Source: Tridacna crocea
Lineage: Eukaryota; Mollusca; Bivalvia; Cardiida; Cardiidae
Direction of reading: 5' to 3'
Assembly: GCA_943736015.1 (NCBI GenBank)
Contig: OX031062.1
Span: 28,245,462 to 28,309,461 of the forward strand
DNA: 64,000 bases
The position numbers and the translations under genes were made by a program. This document shows, piece by piece, positions 1 through 11,700 of the stretch. Position 1 is the stretch's first letter, and the number at the start of each line of letters is the position of its first letter. The notes beneath the pieces are model-generated. The model saw only the letters and a program-made list of their open reading frames with translations. It was not told where the DNA came from and made no database searches.

Positions 1-442
1 TAATGACTGGCAGTTTTTGAACCATCATGTACGGTGAGGGGGTGGCCATAGGTCCCTTAGAAAACTGCAGTTTGACAGGATGTTGAGGGCCTGAAGGGTA
101 CACAGGCATACTTCGACCTAATGCATGGCGTTTTCGTCTCCTCTTCCCTTCAAAATAAATGTTACCATGCAGATATAAATTCATATCATTTCCTGAGTGT
201 ATAAAGATGCTGCTATTTGTCTTAGCAAAACTTTTCAAAAATCAAAATGTTGGAAGCAAAATTCCTCACACAATATTTCACACAATCCACTCAAAGGCAT
301 TTTGTTACATGCACAGTAAATCTGTCTATACAATGATATGAGAATTTAATAACAATCATCTGCCTTTTGAAAAAAAAAATAAGGTAGACAAACATTGTAA
401 TAATTTATTTTTATATAATATCACTCTAAAAATGTAGTGTCA

Positions 443-570
443 TTAACCCTTTACGACACCATGCCATGTTTCAATGAACATGAGGGAAGGGATTTTTGAA
501 AACTTTGTGGGTAACGGAGAAGATGTAAATAATTAGCATTTTCTCCATTTCCCTCAATGTTTTCTGTCTC
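443..570 (-). mobile_element. Type A element, decayed
   Basis: Starts TTAACCCTTTACGACACCA and retains the half-palindrome up to TTAGCATTTTCTCC; the far arm is lost. Confidence 0.6.
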
Positions 571-1037
571 TTTAAAGATGATAGTGTATAAAAATTTCTT
601 GCATTGTTGTTATCTGTATGGCTAAACCCAGTGGTATAGCCAAGCGAAAGTTGGAGCAGAAATTTAGTTACTTTCTAAATGTGGAATAAGACATACTTAG
701 AATGCATATTAGAACTGTTGGTGAATAATGGCCATTGACACATGCCCTAAAAATGGCATCAAGCCCAGCTCATTCTATTGTAAAATCACTAACTACTGTA
801 TACGGAAAATACTGTAAAATGGCAGTATGGATATGTAGCCTAGGCACCACTTTGTTATCCATTCTAGCAAACAGAAATTTCAAATGGATTTAAAATACAA
901 TACTGTCTTGTTTGAGATAAACAAAATGGTTGTAGAGTTTCTTTAATAAACAGGAGGTCTACTTTACTTTCTAAAATAAATAGCATGTTTTTAAAAAAAA
1001 AACCTGGCCACGGGGGTAAACCTACACACATACTTTT

Positions 1038-1105
1038 ATCTCTTTACCACACAATCCTGACTTTTTTGGACAAGCCTAAAATATAGTCCTTTGGTAATGA
1101 GTTAA
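1038..1105 (-). mobile_element. Type A element, deletion derivative of 68 bp
   Basis: Both outer ends are present (CTCTTTACCACACAATCC and TTTGGTAATGAGTTAA) but the whole interior including the palindrome is missing. Confidence 0.75.
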
Positions 1106-1346
1106 ATCATTTGAATGCCAGTCCCCAGATGCGCAACATAAAGGCAAATTACCATGGCACTTGGCTCTCTATATGAATATGCAATGACATCTACGCAAGC
1201 TTCCTTAAGCTGATTAACACATTTGTCTAATTGAATGATAAAAAAGCATTTCTTAATGACCATAAATAAAGCTCACAATACAATTTTAGTATGTGGCACT
1301 GTTATCACCAAAACCTGCACTTTAATTTTTTCCTTAGCACTAATCT

Positions 1347-1630
1347 GCATACTTAAAGTACATGTAATAGGAAAAACTTTTATGAATTCAAATTCTAGTT
1401 TACTTTCAAATTCTGACTGAAAAAAATCTGACTCACATGCATGTAGTAATAATGTAAGTTTAGGTAGATTTATACATACTTAAATACTGCATACTTAAAT
1501 ACATGTAATAGGAAGAACTTTTATGAATTCAAATTCTATTTTACTTTCAAATTCTGATTTTAAAAAAATTACCGGTAACTCACATACATGTAGTAATAAT
1601 TTAAGTTTCTGTAGATTCATATATGAGAAC
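1347..1630. repeat. Tandem duplication, two 142-bp units
   Basis: Units begin at 1347 and 1489 with GCATACTTAAA and share ATGTAATAGGAA, TTATGAATTCAAATTCTA and CATGTAGTAATAAT. The open frame here is a by-product of the repeat. Confidence 0.85.
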
Positions 1631-1706
1631 AAGTTTCTGGGGACTAAAATATGATGTGAAAATTATCAAAAAGTCTAGGTATTATTCCAGATTAATGATA
1701 AACCAT

Positions 1707-1951
1707 TTAACCCATTACGAAATGACACTATTTTAGGCTTGTCCAAATCGAAAGCATTTGCAGACGACAAAATAATAGTGACTGAAAATTTGAAATTTAT
1801 TTTGTGAAGGGTAGAAAACATTTTCCAACAATGTTTTCTACCCTTCCCAAGACAAATTTCAATTTTTGAGCCATACCAATACTTATTGTTGTCATCTGCA
1901 AATGCTTTCTATATGGACTGGTCTACAGTGTTTAGTTTGGTATAGAGTTAA
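1707..1951. mobile_element. Type A element with two left arms
   Basis: Both sides carry the AAAGCATTTGCAGA-type left arm in inverted orientation, around a short AACATTTTCCAACAATGTT centre. The usual right arm is absent, so this is a recombinant or a rebuilt symmetrical form. Confidence 0.8.
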
Positions 1952-2672
1952 TCAATCTCTACTCAGAGATTCCATGTCTTTAGCTATGTACTGTGTAAAT
2001 ACATAAAGATTTTAGTACATGAACTGATGAAAAGACGTGTTTTCAAATGAGGAGTCAAGGAAGAACCATAACTACATCAAAGATAAAGAAATTCAGAACT
2101 ACCACAAAAGTTTACCAACCCTTAACCATATAATAGTCTAAAAAAACTTAGAAATGGCAATGTAATTTTTGTCTCCTGTTCAAAAGAAATTTTCTCCTTT
2201 TTCTACAGTGCTTTCGGTCTTTCAAAAACAGTTCCCATTTTTTGAGATCATCTGGTTCTTATCTACCGGTACCAATGATTTTTATATTATTGACCAGTTT
2301 TGAAAGTCACTGTCTGGAACAAAGTTAACCTTCAGAGTAGCAAGAAAGATAAAAACAGTAAAATTTTGTTATTTCAGGGCCAATAGCAGATGGTAGGAAA
2401 ACCCAGATCCAAAATATTTTCAAACAATTCTAGAATAAATATATATCAAAACTGTTCTTTCTCACAGCATAGCAGCCTTATTGAAGTGAAAAAAAGAAAT
2501 AACAAAAAAAAACCCCTCCAACCAAAGGCTCCAAAAAGAAAAACATAAAAAATGTTAATAGATTAAAAAGAGTATCTCTAAAAAACACAATGAATAATAC
2601 TGTATCTAAAATATCTAAAACAAAAACCAAACACTCTAAAAATAATGACATACATAAAATATCTACCCAACT

Positions 2673-2902
2673 TTAACTCATTACCAAACGACAAAATTTT
2701 AGGTTTTTGTTCAATCAAAAGCATTTGCAGACAACAAAATATAACAGACTGAAAATTTGAAATTTGTTTTGAGAAGGGTAGAAAATATTGTGGGAAAAGG
2801 AGAAAATGCTGGTTACCAGCATTTTCTCCTTTTCTCAATATGTTTTCTAAAGGCTTCTTTCTCAGGGGCATCAAAAATAGGGATTGTAGGGTAATGGGTT
2901 AA
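2673..2902 (+). mobile_element. Type A element, full length
   Basis: TTAA-bounded. Left arm AAAGCATTTGCAGA, palindrome centred on GCTGGTTACCAGC, right arm ending GGTAATGGGTTAA. This is the standard 225-235 bp form used here to describe the family. Confidence 0.92.
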
Positions 2903-2959
2903 AAGAAATACAATTTTTAAACTATCAATCTAGAAACAGTCCAACAAAAAAAGTCCTTA

Positions 2960-3166
2960 TTCAGGTCAAAAGGGTGATGCATTTCTGTGATGCATAATAC
3001 CAAGCAAGTCATCACATAATTATGTATCCATAAAATCGATTTTGTCTACAAACCAAATGAATCATGAGGTAAAATGGTCCTCTGACACGAAAAAAGAATT
3101 TGACCCATATCAGCCTGCATGGAGTGCGCATGCTTACATTGGTCAACACTTTTTTTTGCAGATGTA
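2960..3166. repeat. Type D repeat, fragment
   Basis: Shares CAAGTCATCACATAATTATG, a GTCCTCTGACACGAAAA-like stretch and the TCAGCCTGCATGGAGTGCGC half-palindrome with the type D copies at 25.8 and 26.9 kb. Confidence 0.6.
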
Positions 3167-3356
3167 TTAACTCTTTACCAGACAACATAATTTTAGACTG
3201 GTCCAAAATGAAAGCATTAGCAGATGACAACATAAATATGACTGAAAAATAAATATTTGGTTTGGGAAGGGTAGAAAAGACAGTGGTATGTATTAGGAGA
3301 AAATGCTGATTACTAGCATTTTCTCCTTTTCCCACAAAGTTTTCCACCCTATCAAA
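3167..3356 (+). mobile_element. Type A element, right arm truncated
   Basis: Starts TTAACTCTTTACCAGACAAC and carries left arm and palindrome (centre TGATTACTAGCA); ends after TTTTCCACCC at a poly-A run. Confidence 0.85.
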
Positions 3357-3449
3357 AAAAAAATTATGTCAAGCATTCTCCATATCCCTTGATGCCTTCA
3401 TTAGCAATCTTCCACACTCTCATGAAAGCACAGGACCATTTGGTGAAGT

Positions 3450-3684
3450 TTGACCCATTACCACACAATCCCTACTTTTGACGCCCCCGAGAAAGAAGCC
3501 TTTTGAAAATACTGTGGGCAAGGGAGAAAATGCTGGTAACCAGCATTTTCTCCTTTTCCCACAATGTTTTCTACCCAACTGAAAAAAAAAAAAAAAATCA
3601 ATTTTTGAGTTACCTTTATTTTGTCTTCTGCAAGTGCTTTCAATTTGGACCAGTCTAAAATTTTGTTGTTTGGTAAAGAGTTAA
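3450..3684 (-). mobile_element. Type A element, full length
   Basis: Left TTAA has decayed to TTGA; right end is TTTGGTAAAGAGTTAA. Palindrome centre is TGGTAACCA and a poly-A run interrupts the left-arm side. Confidence 0.9.
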
Positions 3685-3922
3685 AGATCAGAATGCCTAA
3701 CTCAACAGTTTCCTTTTGGAGACTGTATAGATATATAGATGTACCTTTGACTACACTGTGTGATAGCTTATGTGATACTCACAAAAACAACCCGTCACAG
3801 CAAAATATCGGGTTTGGCACTTTATAGGTTATAAATCCTCAAAGTCTTGCTAAACAATCTGACACCATACCGTTCATGTACATCATGTATATGTATCAAA
3901 ATGTTTCTGCGACAAGTAATCA

Positions 3923-4048
3923 TTAATCCCTTACCACACAATACCAACTTTTGATGCTCCTGGAAAAGAACCCTTTTGAAAAGATTGTCGTCTGCAAATG
4001 CTTTTAATTTGGACAAGGCTAAAATTTTGTCGTCTGGCAAAGAGTTAA
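3923..4048 (-). mobile_element. Type A element, palindrome deleted
   Basis: Ends are intact, but CTTTTGAAAAGATTG joins straight to TCGTCTGCAAATGC, removing the hairpin and part of one arm. Confidence 0.85.
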
Positions 4049-4340
4049 ATGGATAAAAGAGATATCATAAATCTCAAAGAAGTTGTGTGCAGTTGTAATG
4101 TCAGTTAAAGCCATTCAGCAATTTGAAAAAGTTGCAATGAAGCAAATAGATTTAAAGTTATATTTAGCACTTTTGTTAACTTCTTTTGGCACTTATCTTA
4201 CACTTCTGTCCTACAATAAGGACAATCAACATGAAGTTTGGTTAAATAATAAATATGATGCGAAAATAGTGTGCTTCGGAGATACATCTCTTTTTGCGAG
4301 CTTTTGTCCTACTGAAAATTGGTCTGTAAGACGTAATAAG

Positions 4341-4557
4341 TTAACCCTTTGCCACACAATCCGATGTTTTCATGACATTAAGGGGGAAGATTTTACGAAA
4401 CATAATGGGAAAAGGTAACCAGTATTTTCTTCTTTTTCCACAGTTATTTCTACTCTTTCAAAGACATAAATTGTCTTTTGTGGTTATATCTAACTTGTCA
4501 TCAACAAAAGTACTCTAATGGGTGAAGTCTAAAATTGTTCTGTTTGGTAAACGGTTA
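4341..4557 (-). mobile_element. Type A element, diverged, in 3' flank of TTLL3
   Basis: Starts TTAACCCTTTGCCACACAAT and ends TTTGGTAAACGGTTA. Its end is only about 40 bp beyond the TTLL3 stop codon, so it probably lies within the 3' UTR. Confidence 0.8.
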
Positions 4558-4594
4558 TTGGGCCTATAGCATGCTATAAATTGCGGTAATTCTT

Positions 4595-5778
4595 CTATGT
4601 GAAGTTTTCAATCGGGTTTGTTAAAGAACTTGGACGGTAAAGCTCTTCAGTTGAGCGTGTCAGATTGAAATAGCGAAACTTTGGAGATTTCTCTTCATCT
4701 TGATTAAATGTAACATTGATACTAGCATACGGGACTTTTGGAAATTTAATGGTGACTTCTGGTTTTCGAGCTCTACTTGTTGGTTTTTCTAGGTTGGCAT
4801 TACGCTGTCTTGGCACACCAAGTTGTCGACGTCGGGGCCTTCTTGGCTGTTTGGGAAAAGCATCTAAATTATAATATTCGTTTAATATTTCTTGAGTTTG
4901 TGTGCTGCTACTTACATGTGGATTATTAACATTACCTTTTGCCTGGGCTTTGAGGGTTCTCAGGTCTGTGGTTTCCACATTGTTGACAGTCAATGCAGGC
5001 CTGTCTTTCCCTTCCATATTTGGAATAGAATAATTTGATGATACTGAGGTTCTTGAAACAATTTTCTTGGAAGAGAGATTGGCAACATAGCTTGTTGTAG
5101 GAACAGCACTGGAACCAAACACAGAAGTTTTTGGAGTTATTGTAAATGGAGATGCTGGTGAAGATGGATGCTTGTCTGACTTCCCATATTCTGTTTCCTC
5201 ATCTTCCATGCGTCCTCTCTCAGAGTGTGCACCTGTTCCTCGTTCTGACAGTCTCTGACTATACACACTAGCATTATCACTAGCAGATTTATCTGCTGCC
5301 ACATTTGTATTACTATTGCTCTGACTACTATTATGACTATGATGGCCAACATTCGGAGATTTCTGAACATGAATTTTCTTAGTCCTTCCTGTATTATGTA
5401 CATTAGGGTCATGATTTTCTTTACTACCCGACTTTTTCACAGGAGCAGAGTTACTGTGTTTTTTACTGTCATTATCATCATCTTTACCATCACTATGTGT
5501 ATGTGGTCTTCGTATATTTCCGCTAGTTTTAGAACTTGTTTCTATTGAATTACCTGTCAGTTTATCATTAAATATCACTTGTTTCTCCTTCCGGGGAGAG
5601 AAGAGCTGTTCTGAGTCATTATTTTTTCTTGTGTTCATCCAACTTGGTCGTTTAATTGGGGATCCCTCAGCACACAAGCTAATTCCAATATAAGGAGGTA
5701 CAGTTACTACTGGCTGTTTATATGCTAGCTCAAAACGACCAATATCACAGTTCCTGTCCCATTTCCTATCAACCACAA
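4595..5778 (-). CDS. TTLL3: TTLL3-like exon 20, terminal coding exon and stop
   Basis: The acceptor TTTCAG lies just above 5778 and the phase matches exon 19. The first residues ([20 protein letters not shown], then [13 protein letters not shown]) are the conserved block that follows the catalytic domain in TTLL3/8. The following 340 residues are low-complexity, rich in Ser, Asn, Lys and Arg, with a short basic run PRRPRRR, and are probably disordered. The open frame continues past the splice site to 5824, but that extension is intron. The stop is at 4595-4597. No clear AATAAA was pinned down in the 3' flank, which soon runs into repeats. Confidence 0.9.
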
Positions 5779-8700
5779 CTGAAATTGTCAAATGAAAATG
5801 ATTATGGAACAAAAGAAAAACCACGCAGTTTATCTGATGATAGAGTTTTTCTTTAGAACAAAGAATAGCATACTCACTCCATATATTTGGGGGCTAACAG
5901 GACAATTTGCAATAAAATATGGTAACCCAACTTGAATTAACTCTTTACCACATAATCCCAACTTTTAACGACCCTGAGAAAAAAAGCCTTTGAAAACATT
6001 GTTGGAAAAGGAGAAAATGCTGGTAACCAGCATTTTCTCGTTTTCCCACAATGTTTTCTGTTCTTCCCAACATACATTTTTAGTCTTGAGTTGCATTTAT
6101 TTTGTCATATCATGCAAATGCTTTCAATTTGGACTAGCATAAAATTTTGTCACTTGGTAAAGGGTTAAGCCATGCTCTTTGAAAAGGGGGCTTAATGAAT
6201 CAGCAAAAAGTATGATCAAAACTTTTTGCTATCAGTCATTCTACCCCCCAGGTCAAGTCCTCTGTTATACTAGAGGGTGTTTATTGATTGGTAATTAATT
6301 TTATTCTTCCTTTGAATAAATCGTCTCCGAGATATGTTAGGCCCCCTTTTCCAAAGCATAGTTCATATCTAAGACCATAAAAATTAAATGAATAATTCCA
6401 GCTTCACAAAATTCTTCAATACTTAATATATATAATCATAGCTAGTGTTAACTCTTTACCAAACAACATTATTTTATGCTAGTCCAAATTGGAAGCATTT
6501 GCAGATGACAAAATTAATGTGACTCAAAAGATGAAATATGTCTATGATAGGGTAGAAAACAATGTGGGAAAAGGAGAAAATGCTGGTTACCAGCATTTTC
6601 TCCCTTTTCCACAATATTTACAAGCAGCTTATTTCTCAGTGTCATAAAAAGTCGGGATTGTTTGGTAAGGGGTTAACTCATCTCTATGATACATGCTCCC
6701 TGGCAGGTCGTCACATGATTGTGGGTTCATAAAGTCCATTTGGTTTAACTCATTACCAAAAGACAATATTTTAGGTTTGTCCAAATTGAAAGCATTTGTT
6801 TTGTGGGGATATAATAAAGAAGTTAAGCATATCTTTTTTTATTTTCAAATATTTAGCCCTTACCAGACCAAAATAGTTTTAACTACACAAGAGAAGAAAT
6901 CTTTTGAAAACTTTGTGGGAGAAGAGACAATGCTCTTAATCCATTACCACACAATACCGATTTTTGATGACCCTGAGAAAGAAGCTTTAAGAAAACATTT
7001 TGGTAAAAGCAGAAAATGCTGGTGACCAGCATATTCTCCTTTTCCTACACTGTTTCCTACTCTTCATGAAACAAATTTCAAATTTTCAGTCACTTTTATT
7101 TTGTCATCTGCAAATGCTTTCGATTTGGGCAAGCCTAAAATATGGTCATTTGGTAGTGAGTTAATCAGCATTTTCTCCTTTTTCCAAAATGTTTTTCACC
7201 CCATCAAAGAACTACTGTTTATTTATGCTACTTTCAAATTTGTCACTGGTGGATATTTCATCTTGGTAGAGTCTAAAAACCCCTTGTTTGGGATGGGAAT
7301 AAAAAAACCCTCTGCTTCAAATCATAAGGACATATTTTCTACACAGAGAGGGCAGAGTTACATACAAACCTTTAAGAGTATCCTCTAGAACACTGGAACA
7401 GAGCCTGGATGTCACTTCAGTACTACTTTCCATACTGGGACTAGAGTTGATTTCTATCAGCCATGGCTTATAGTCTGTTGTTAACATAAAATCAGCACCA
7501 TACAGCTCAAAGGATGCCTGGAAACAGGTACAAGAAATCTTGTTTTTTTCTTGTCTGTTTGAATACAGAATCTTCTAATAACATGTACCTACCCTATTTC
7601 CTTGTTTAACTCTTTACCAAACGACAAAATTTTAGGCTTGAAATTAGAATTGAAATTCGTTTTGTGAAGGGTAGAAAACATTTTGGGAAAAGGAGAAAAT
7701 GCTGGTTACCAGCATTTTCTGCTCTTCCCTCAATGTTTTCTAAAGGTTTCTTTCCTATGGTTGTCAAAAGTAGGGACTGAGTGGTAATGGGTTAACTCTT
7801 TACCAAATGACAACATTTTATGCTTGTCCAACTTGAAAAAGCATTTGCAGACAACAAAATAAACATGATTCAAAAACTGAAACTTGACTCTTCATGAAGA
7901 CTAGAAAACATTGTGGGAATATGACAAAATGCTGGTTTCAAGTATTTTCTCCTTTTCCCACAATATTTTTAGATGGCTTATTCCGATCCTCTGGTTGTAA
8001 AAACCAAGGGTTGTTTGGTACAGGGTTATCAAGTCTAACTTCATCTCTCTAGAACCTTTATATGAGCCTTGTCCTGTCAAAAGACAGTTTAATGCACCTG
8101 AAAAATGTATTGACCAAGGTCAGCTTGTGTGATCCATGCAGGCCAACTTGGGCCAAAAATCTTTGCTACTGGGTAATTTTTGGCATGCCATAGGACTATT
8201 GTACTTCATGACTCAGTCGGTTGTAAGACAGACTCTACTGACTCACTAGTCTGAACTACCTAGTTAAATCATTCATTGTATATCAGGGGACATTTTCTAG
8301 TTTTAATGACAAGCCATCTTTTTGTCTGAAATAGACTCACTGCAAATCAGAAGAGCAGTCTCTCAACCCATTACCACACAATCCCTACTTTTGACGCCCC
8401 TGAGAAAGAAGCCTTTTGAAAACACTGCGGGAAAAGGAGAAAATGCTGGTAACCAGCATTTTCTCCTTTTCCCACAGTGTTTTCTACCCTTCCCAGAACA
8501 ATTTCGATTTTTCAGTCACCTTTTTTCTGTCGTCCGCAAATGCTTTCAATTTGGATGGAGTCTAAAATTTTCTCGTGTGGTAAAGAGTTAACTCTTTACC
8601 GAACATCAAATTCACAGACTGGTTCAAATTTAAAGTTTGTCTAAGTTAACCCATTACCACACAATCCCTACTTTTGACGCCCTGAAGATAGAAGCCTTTA

Positions 8701-11700
8701 CAAAACATTGTGGGAAAAGGAAAAAATGCTGGTTTTTCCAACAATGTTTTCTATCCTTAACAAAACAAATTTCAAATTTTCAGTCACTTTTATTTTGTCT
8801 GCAAATGCTTTCGATTTGGACAATGTTAAAATTTTGTCGTTTGGTAATGAGTTAAAAAAAATTGCAGATGATTGAATGTTTTTTATTTCTTATTGAGAGG
8901 GTAGAAATATTCTTAAAAACATAGAAAATGCTGGCTACACGCATTTTCTCCCTTTCTACAATGTTACTAAAAGCCTTTTCCCTCTTTATTTTCAAACCAC
9001 ACAGTTTGGAAAATGCCTGCGATAAAAGCTTAATAATGTGCTACCAATTGCAACCATAATATTCAAGCACTTTGGGTATGTTCACATCTAGTCATACATA
9101 CATACCTTTCTGTATTCAACAAGATCCTGAGTTGCTAATAATGCACAGATAATAGCTTTTTTCATTCCTGGATATATGAGTTCATCCCACAAATTTGGCA
9201 ACTTCTGGCTCCTGTAAATACATGTATAGGAAATGATATCCTCTTATCTCACAATCCTGACTTTTAATGACCCCAAAAAGAAAGCCTTTTGAAAACATAG
9301 TAGGAAAAGGAGAAAATGCTGGTAACCAGCATTTTCTCATTTTCCCACTATGTTTTCTACCCTTCCTAAACCGAATTTCAGTTTTATAGTCACACTTGTT
9401 GTCTGCAAATGCTTTCAATATGGACTGGTCTTTAATTTTGATGTTTGGTAAAGAGTTAACTCTTCACTACACTGTTTCAAGCTTCATACACTTGATAAAG
9501 AATGCTTTTGAAAACATTCTGGGAAAAGGGGAAAAGCTGCAAACTCCTTTATCATCAATGTTTTCTACCTTATTCTAAGCCACATTTAATTTGTCATCTC
9601 TTTTCAATTTACATGTAGTTGGTTGGTTGCATTCGGTTTCTTTCCAAAGCCACAGACTGCTTTTCTCACATGCTTCAGCAGAGGTGAGAGGTGAAAATAC
9701 ACCGGAAAGAAAGTTTACCTCAACCAGGTATCAAACTCACAACCACCAGGTCACGAGTCTGACACTCTTACTATGAGCCACCCAAACGGGGCTTTCAATT
9801 TAGACCTGTCAAAATTTTTGTTGTATGGTAAAGGGCTAAAAAGTTGATTATTCAAATACAAGAATGCTTTAAGATATAACTTAATATAAACAGTGTGTAT
9901 TGATTTCAACGGCTGGTGCTGGAAAAGAGTAAAACGTAAGTAGAAAAAACAGAAAATAAATGGATATAGTCAAGAACACAGCTTGTAAAGTGAAGAATTA
10001 TTCATTATTGCCATGTTTAAAAGCACTTTTACTCCAAATATGTTAAAATAATCCATTTAACTCTTTTATCACAAAAAAAAATTTAAGACAGGTCCAAATT
10101 CAAAGCATTTGCAGACGACAAAATAGATGTGACTGAAAATTTGAAATTTGTTTTGTGAACGGTAGGAAACATTGTGGGAAAAGGAGAAAATGCTGGTAAC
10201 CAGCATTTTCTCCTTTTCTCACAATGTTTTCTACAGGTTTCTTTCTCTAGGGTGTCAAAAGTAGGGATTGTGTGGTAATGGGTTAAACCTTCCCTAGTAC
10301 CCCGAAAAACTTTTGAGGGCTTTAGAAAAACATTCTTGCAGTGTTTTGTATCAGTTCAAAGACAAAGTCCACTGTTTCAGTAACATTAAATCTGTTGTCT
10401 GCCTTTGGTGTGGAAAAGTCTGAAATTGTGTGTTTGACTAAGAATTCAGACATACTAACTTGATATAATCTTTAAATTCGTCATGAGTCCACATGTTTTC
10501 ATCAGGCAGTTCCTTTGCTCTTGGCCCATTTTTATAATGTTTCTGTATAGCATTGTTGGACAAGTGAATTGATTCATCATAGTCATCCAGAGTGTACTGT
10601 TGGGAGCAGAACCTGTCAAAAGATATTTTCCTAACTCTTTAACGAACAACAAAAAATTAGATTGGCCGAACTGAAAGCATTTGCAGACAACAAATCAATT
10701 TTGCACTGATTCCAAAATTTTTCTTTGGAATGTAAGAAAACATTATGGGAAAAGGAGAAAATTCTGGTTACTAGCATTTTCTCTTTTTCCCACAATAGTT
10801 CAAAGTGTTTCTTCCTCAAGGTCATTAAAACTTTGAATTGTGTGGTCAAGGATTAAATGGCCGACATTTGCCGCTACCCTTTAACTCTTTACCAAACAAC
10901 GAATTTAAAAACTGGTCCAAATTCAAAAGCATTTGCAGATGATTAACTGAAGGAACATTCCAGCCAAGTTTGGTCCAAATTGACCCAGCAGTTAAGGAGG
11001 AGTTGATGTTTAAAGAATTATTGATGACGCACGACAGACATCGGGTGATCCTAAAAGCTCCCCTTGAGCATGTTGTGCTCAGGTGAGCTAAAAAGGAGCA
11101 TTTACCTCAATGGCCTTTCCCCAGGATACTCCCATGTGACAATCATCACTAGCATGAGTCACACCAGAGTTGCCTATTTATAAATCTTATATGTTTGCCA
11201 GTGAGGACAACTAAAACTCGCACCAACTGGGACTTTAATGCTAACTTAAATGTCCTTTTCAATCAGTTGTCCTTTCAAGAGCAACAATCATGGCTAAACC
11301 CTTTTACAAGTTGAAATACTTTAACTCATTACCAAACGACAAAATTTTAGGTTTGTCCAAATTGAAAGCAATTGCAGACGACAAAATAAAAGTGACTGAA
11401 AATTTGTAATTTGTTTTGAAGGTTAGAAAACATTGTGGTAAAAGGAGAAAATGCTGGTTACCAGCATTTTCTCCTTTTCCCACAATGTTTTCTAAAAGCT
11501 TCTTTCTCAGGGTCATCAAAAGTAGGGATTGAGTGGTAATGGGTTAAACCATTACTGCACAATCCTGTGCTTTAACAACCCAGGGAAAGAAGGCTACAAA
11601 AGTCATTGTGGGAAATGAAGGAAAAACTGGTAACCAGTATTTTGTTCTTTTCCCACAATGTGTATTTCCAAAAGCAAATCTTAACATCTGAGCCACTCCT

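Noticed and set aside
1235-1420. 61-codon frame on the plus strand
   Set aside because: Lies in AT-rich DNA running into a 142-bp tandem duplication; no features.
4083-4418. 111-codon plus-strand frame with a hydrophobic stretch (LKLYLALLLTSFGTYLTLLS)
   Set aside because: Its end lies in a type A element, there are no splice or homology signals, and it is antisense to the TTLL3 3' flank.
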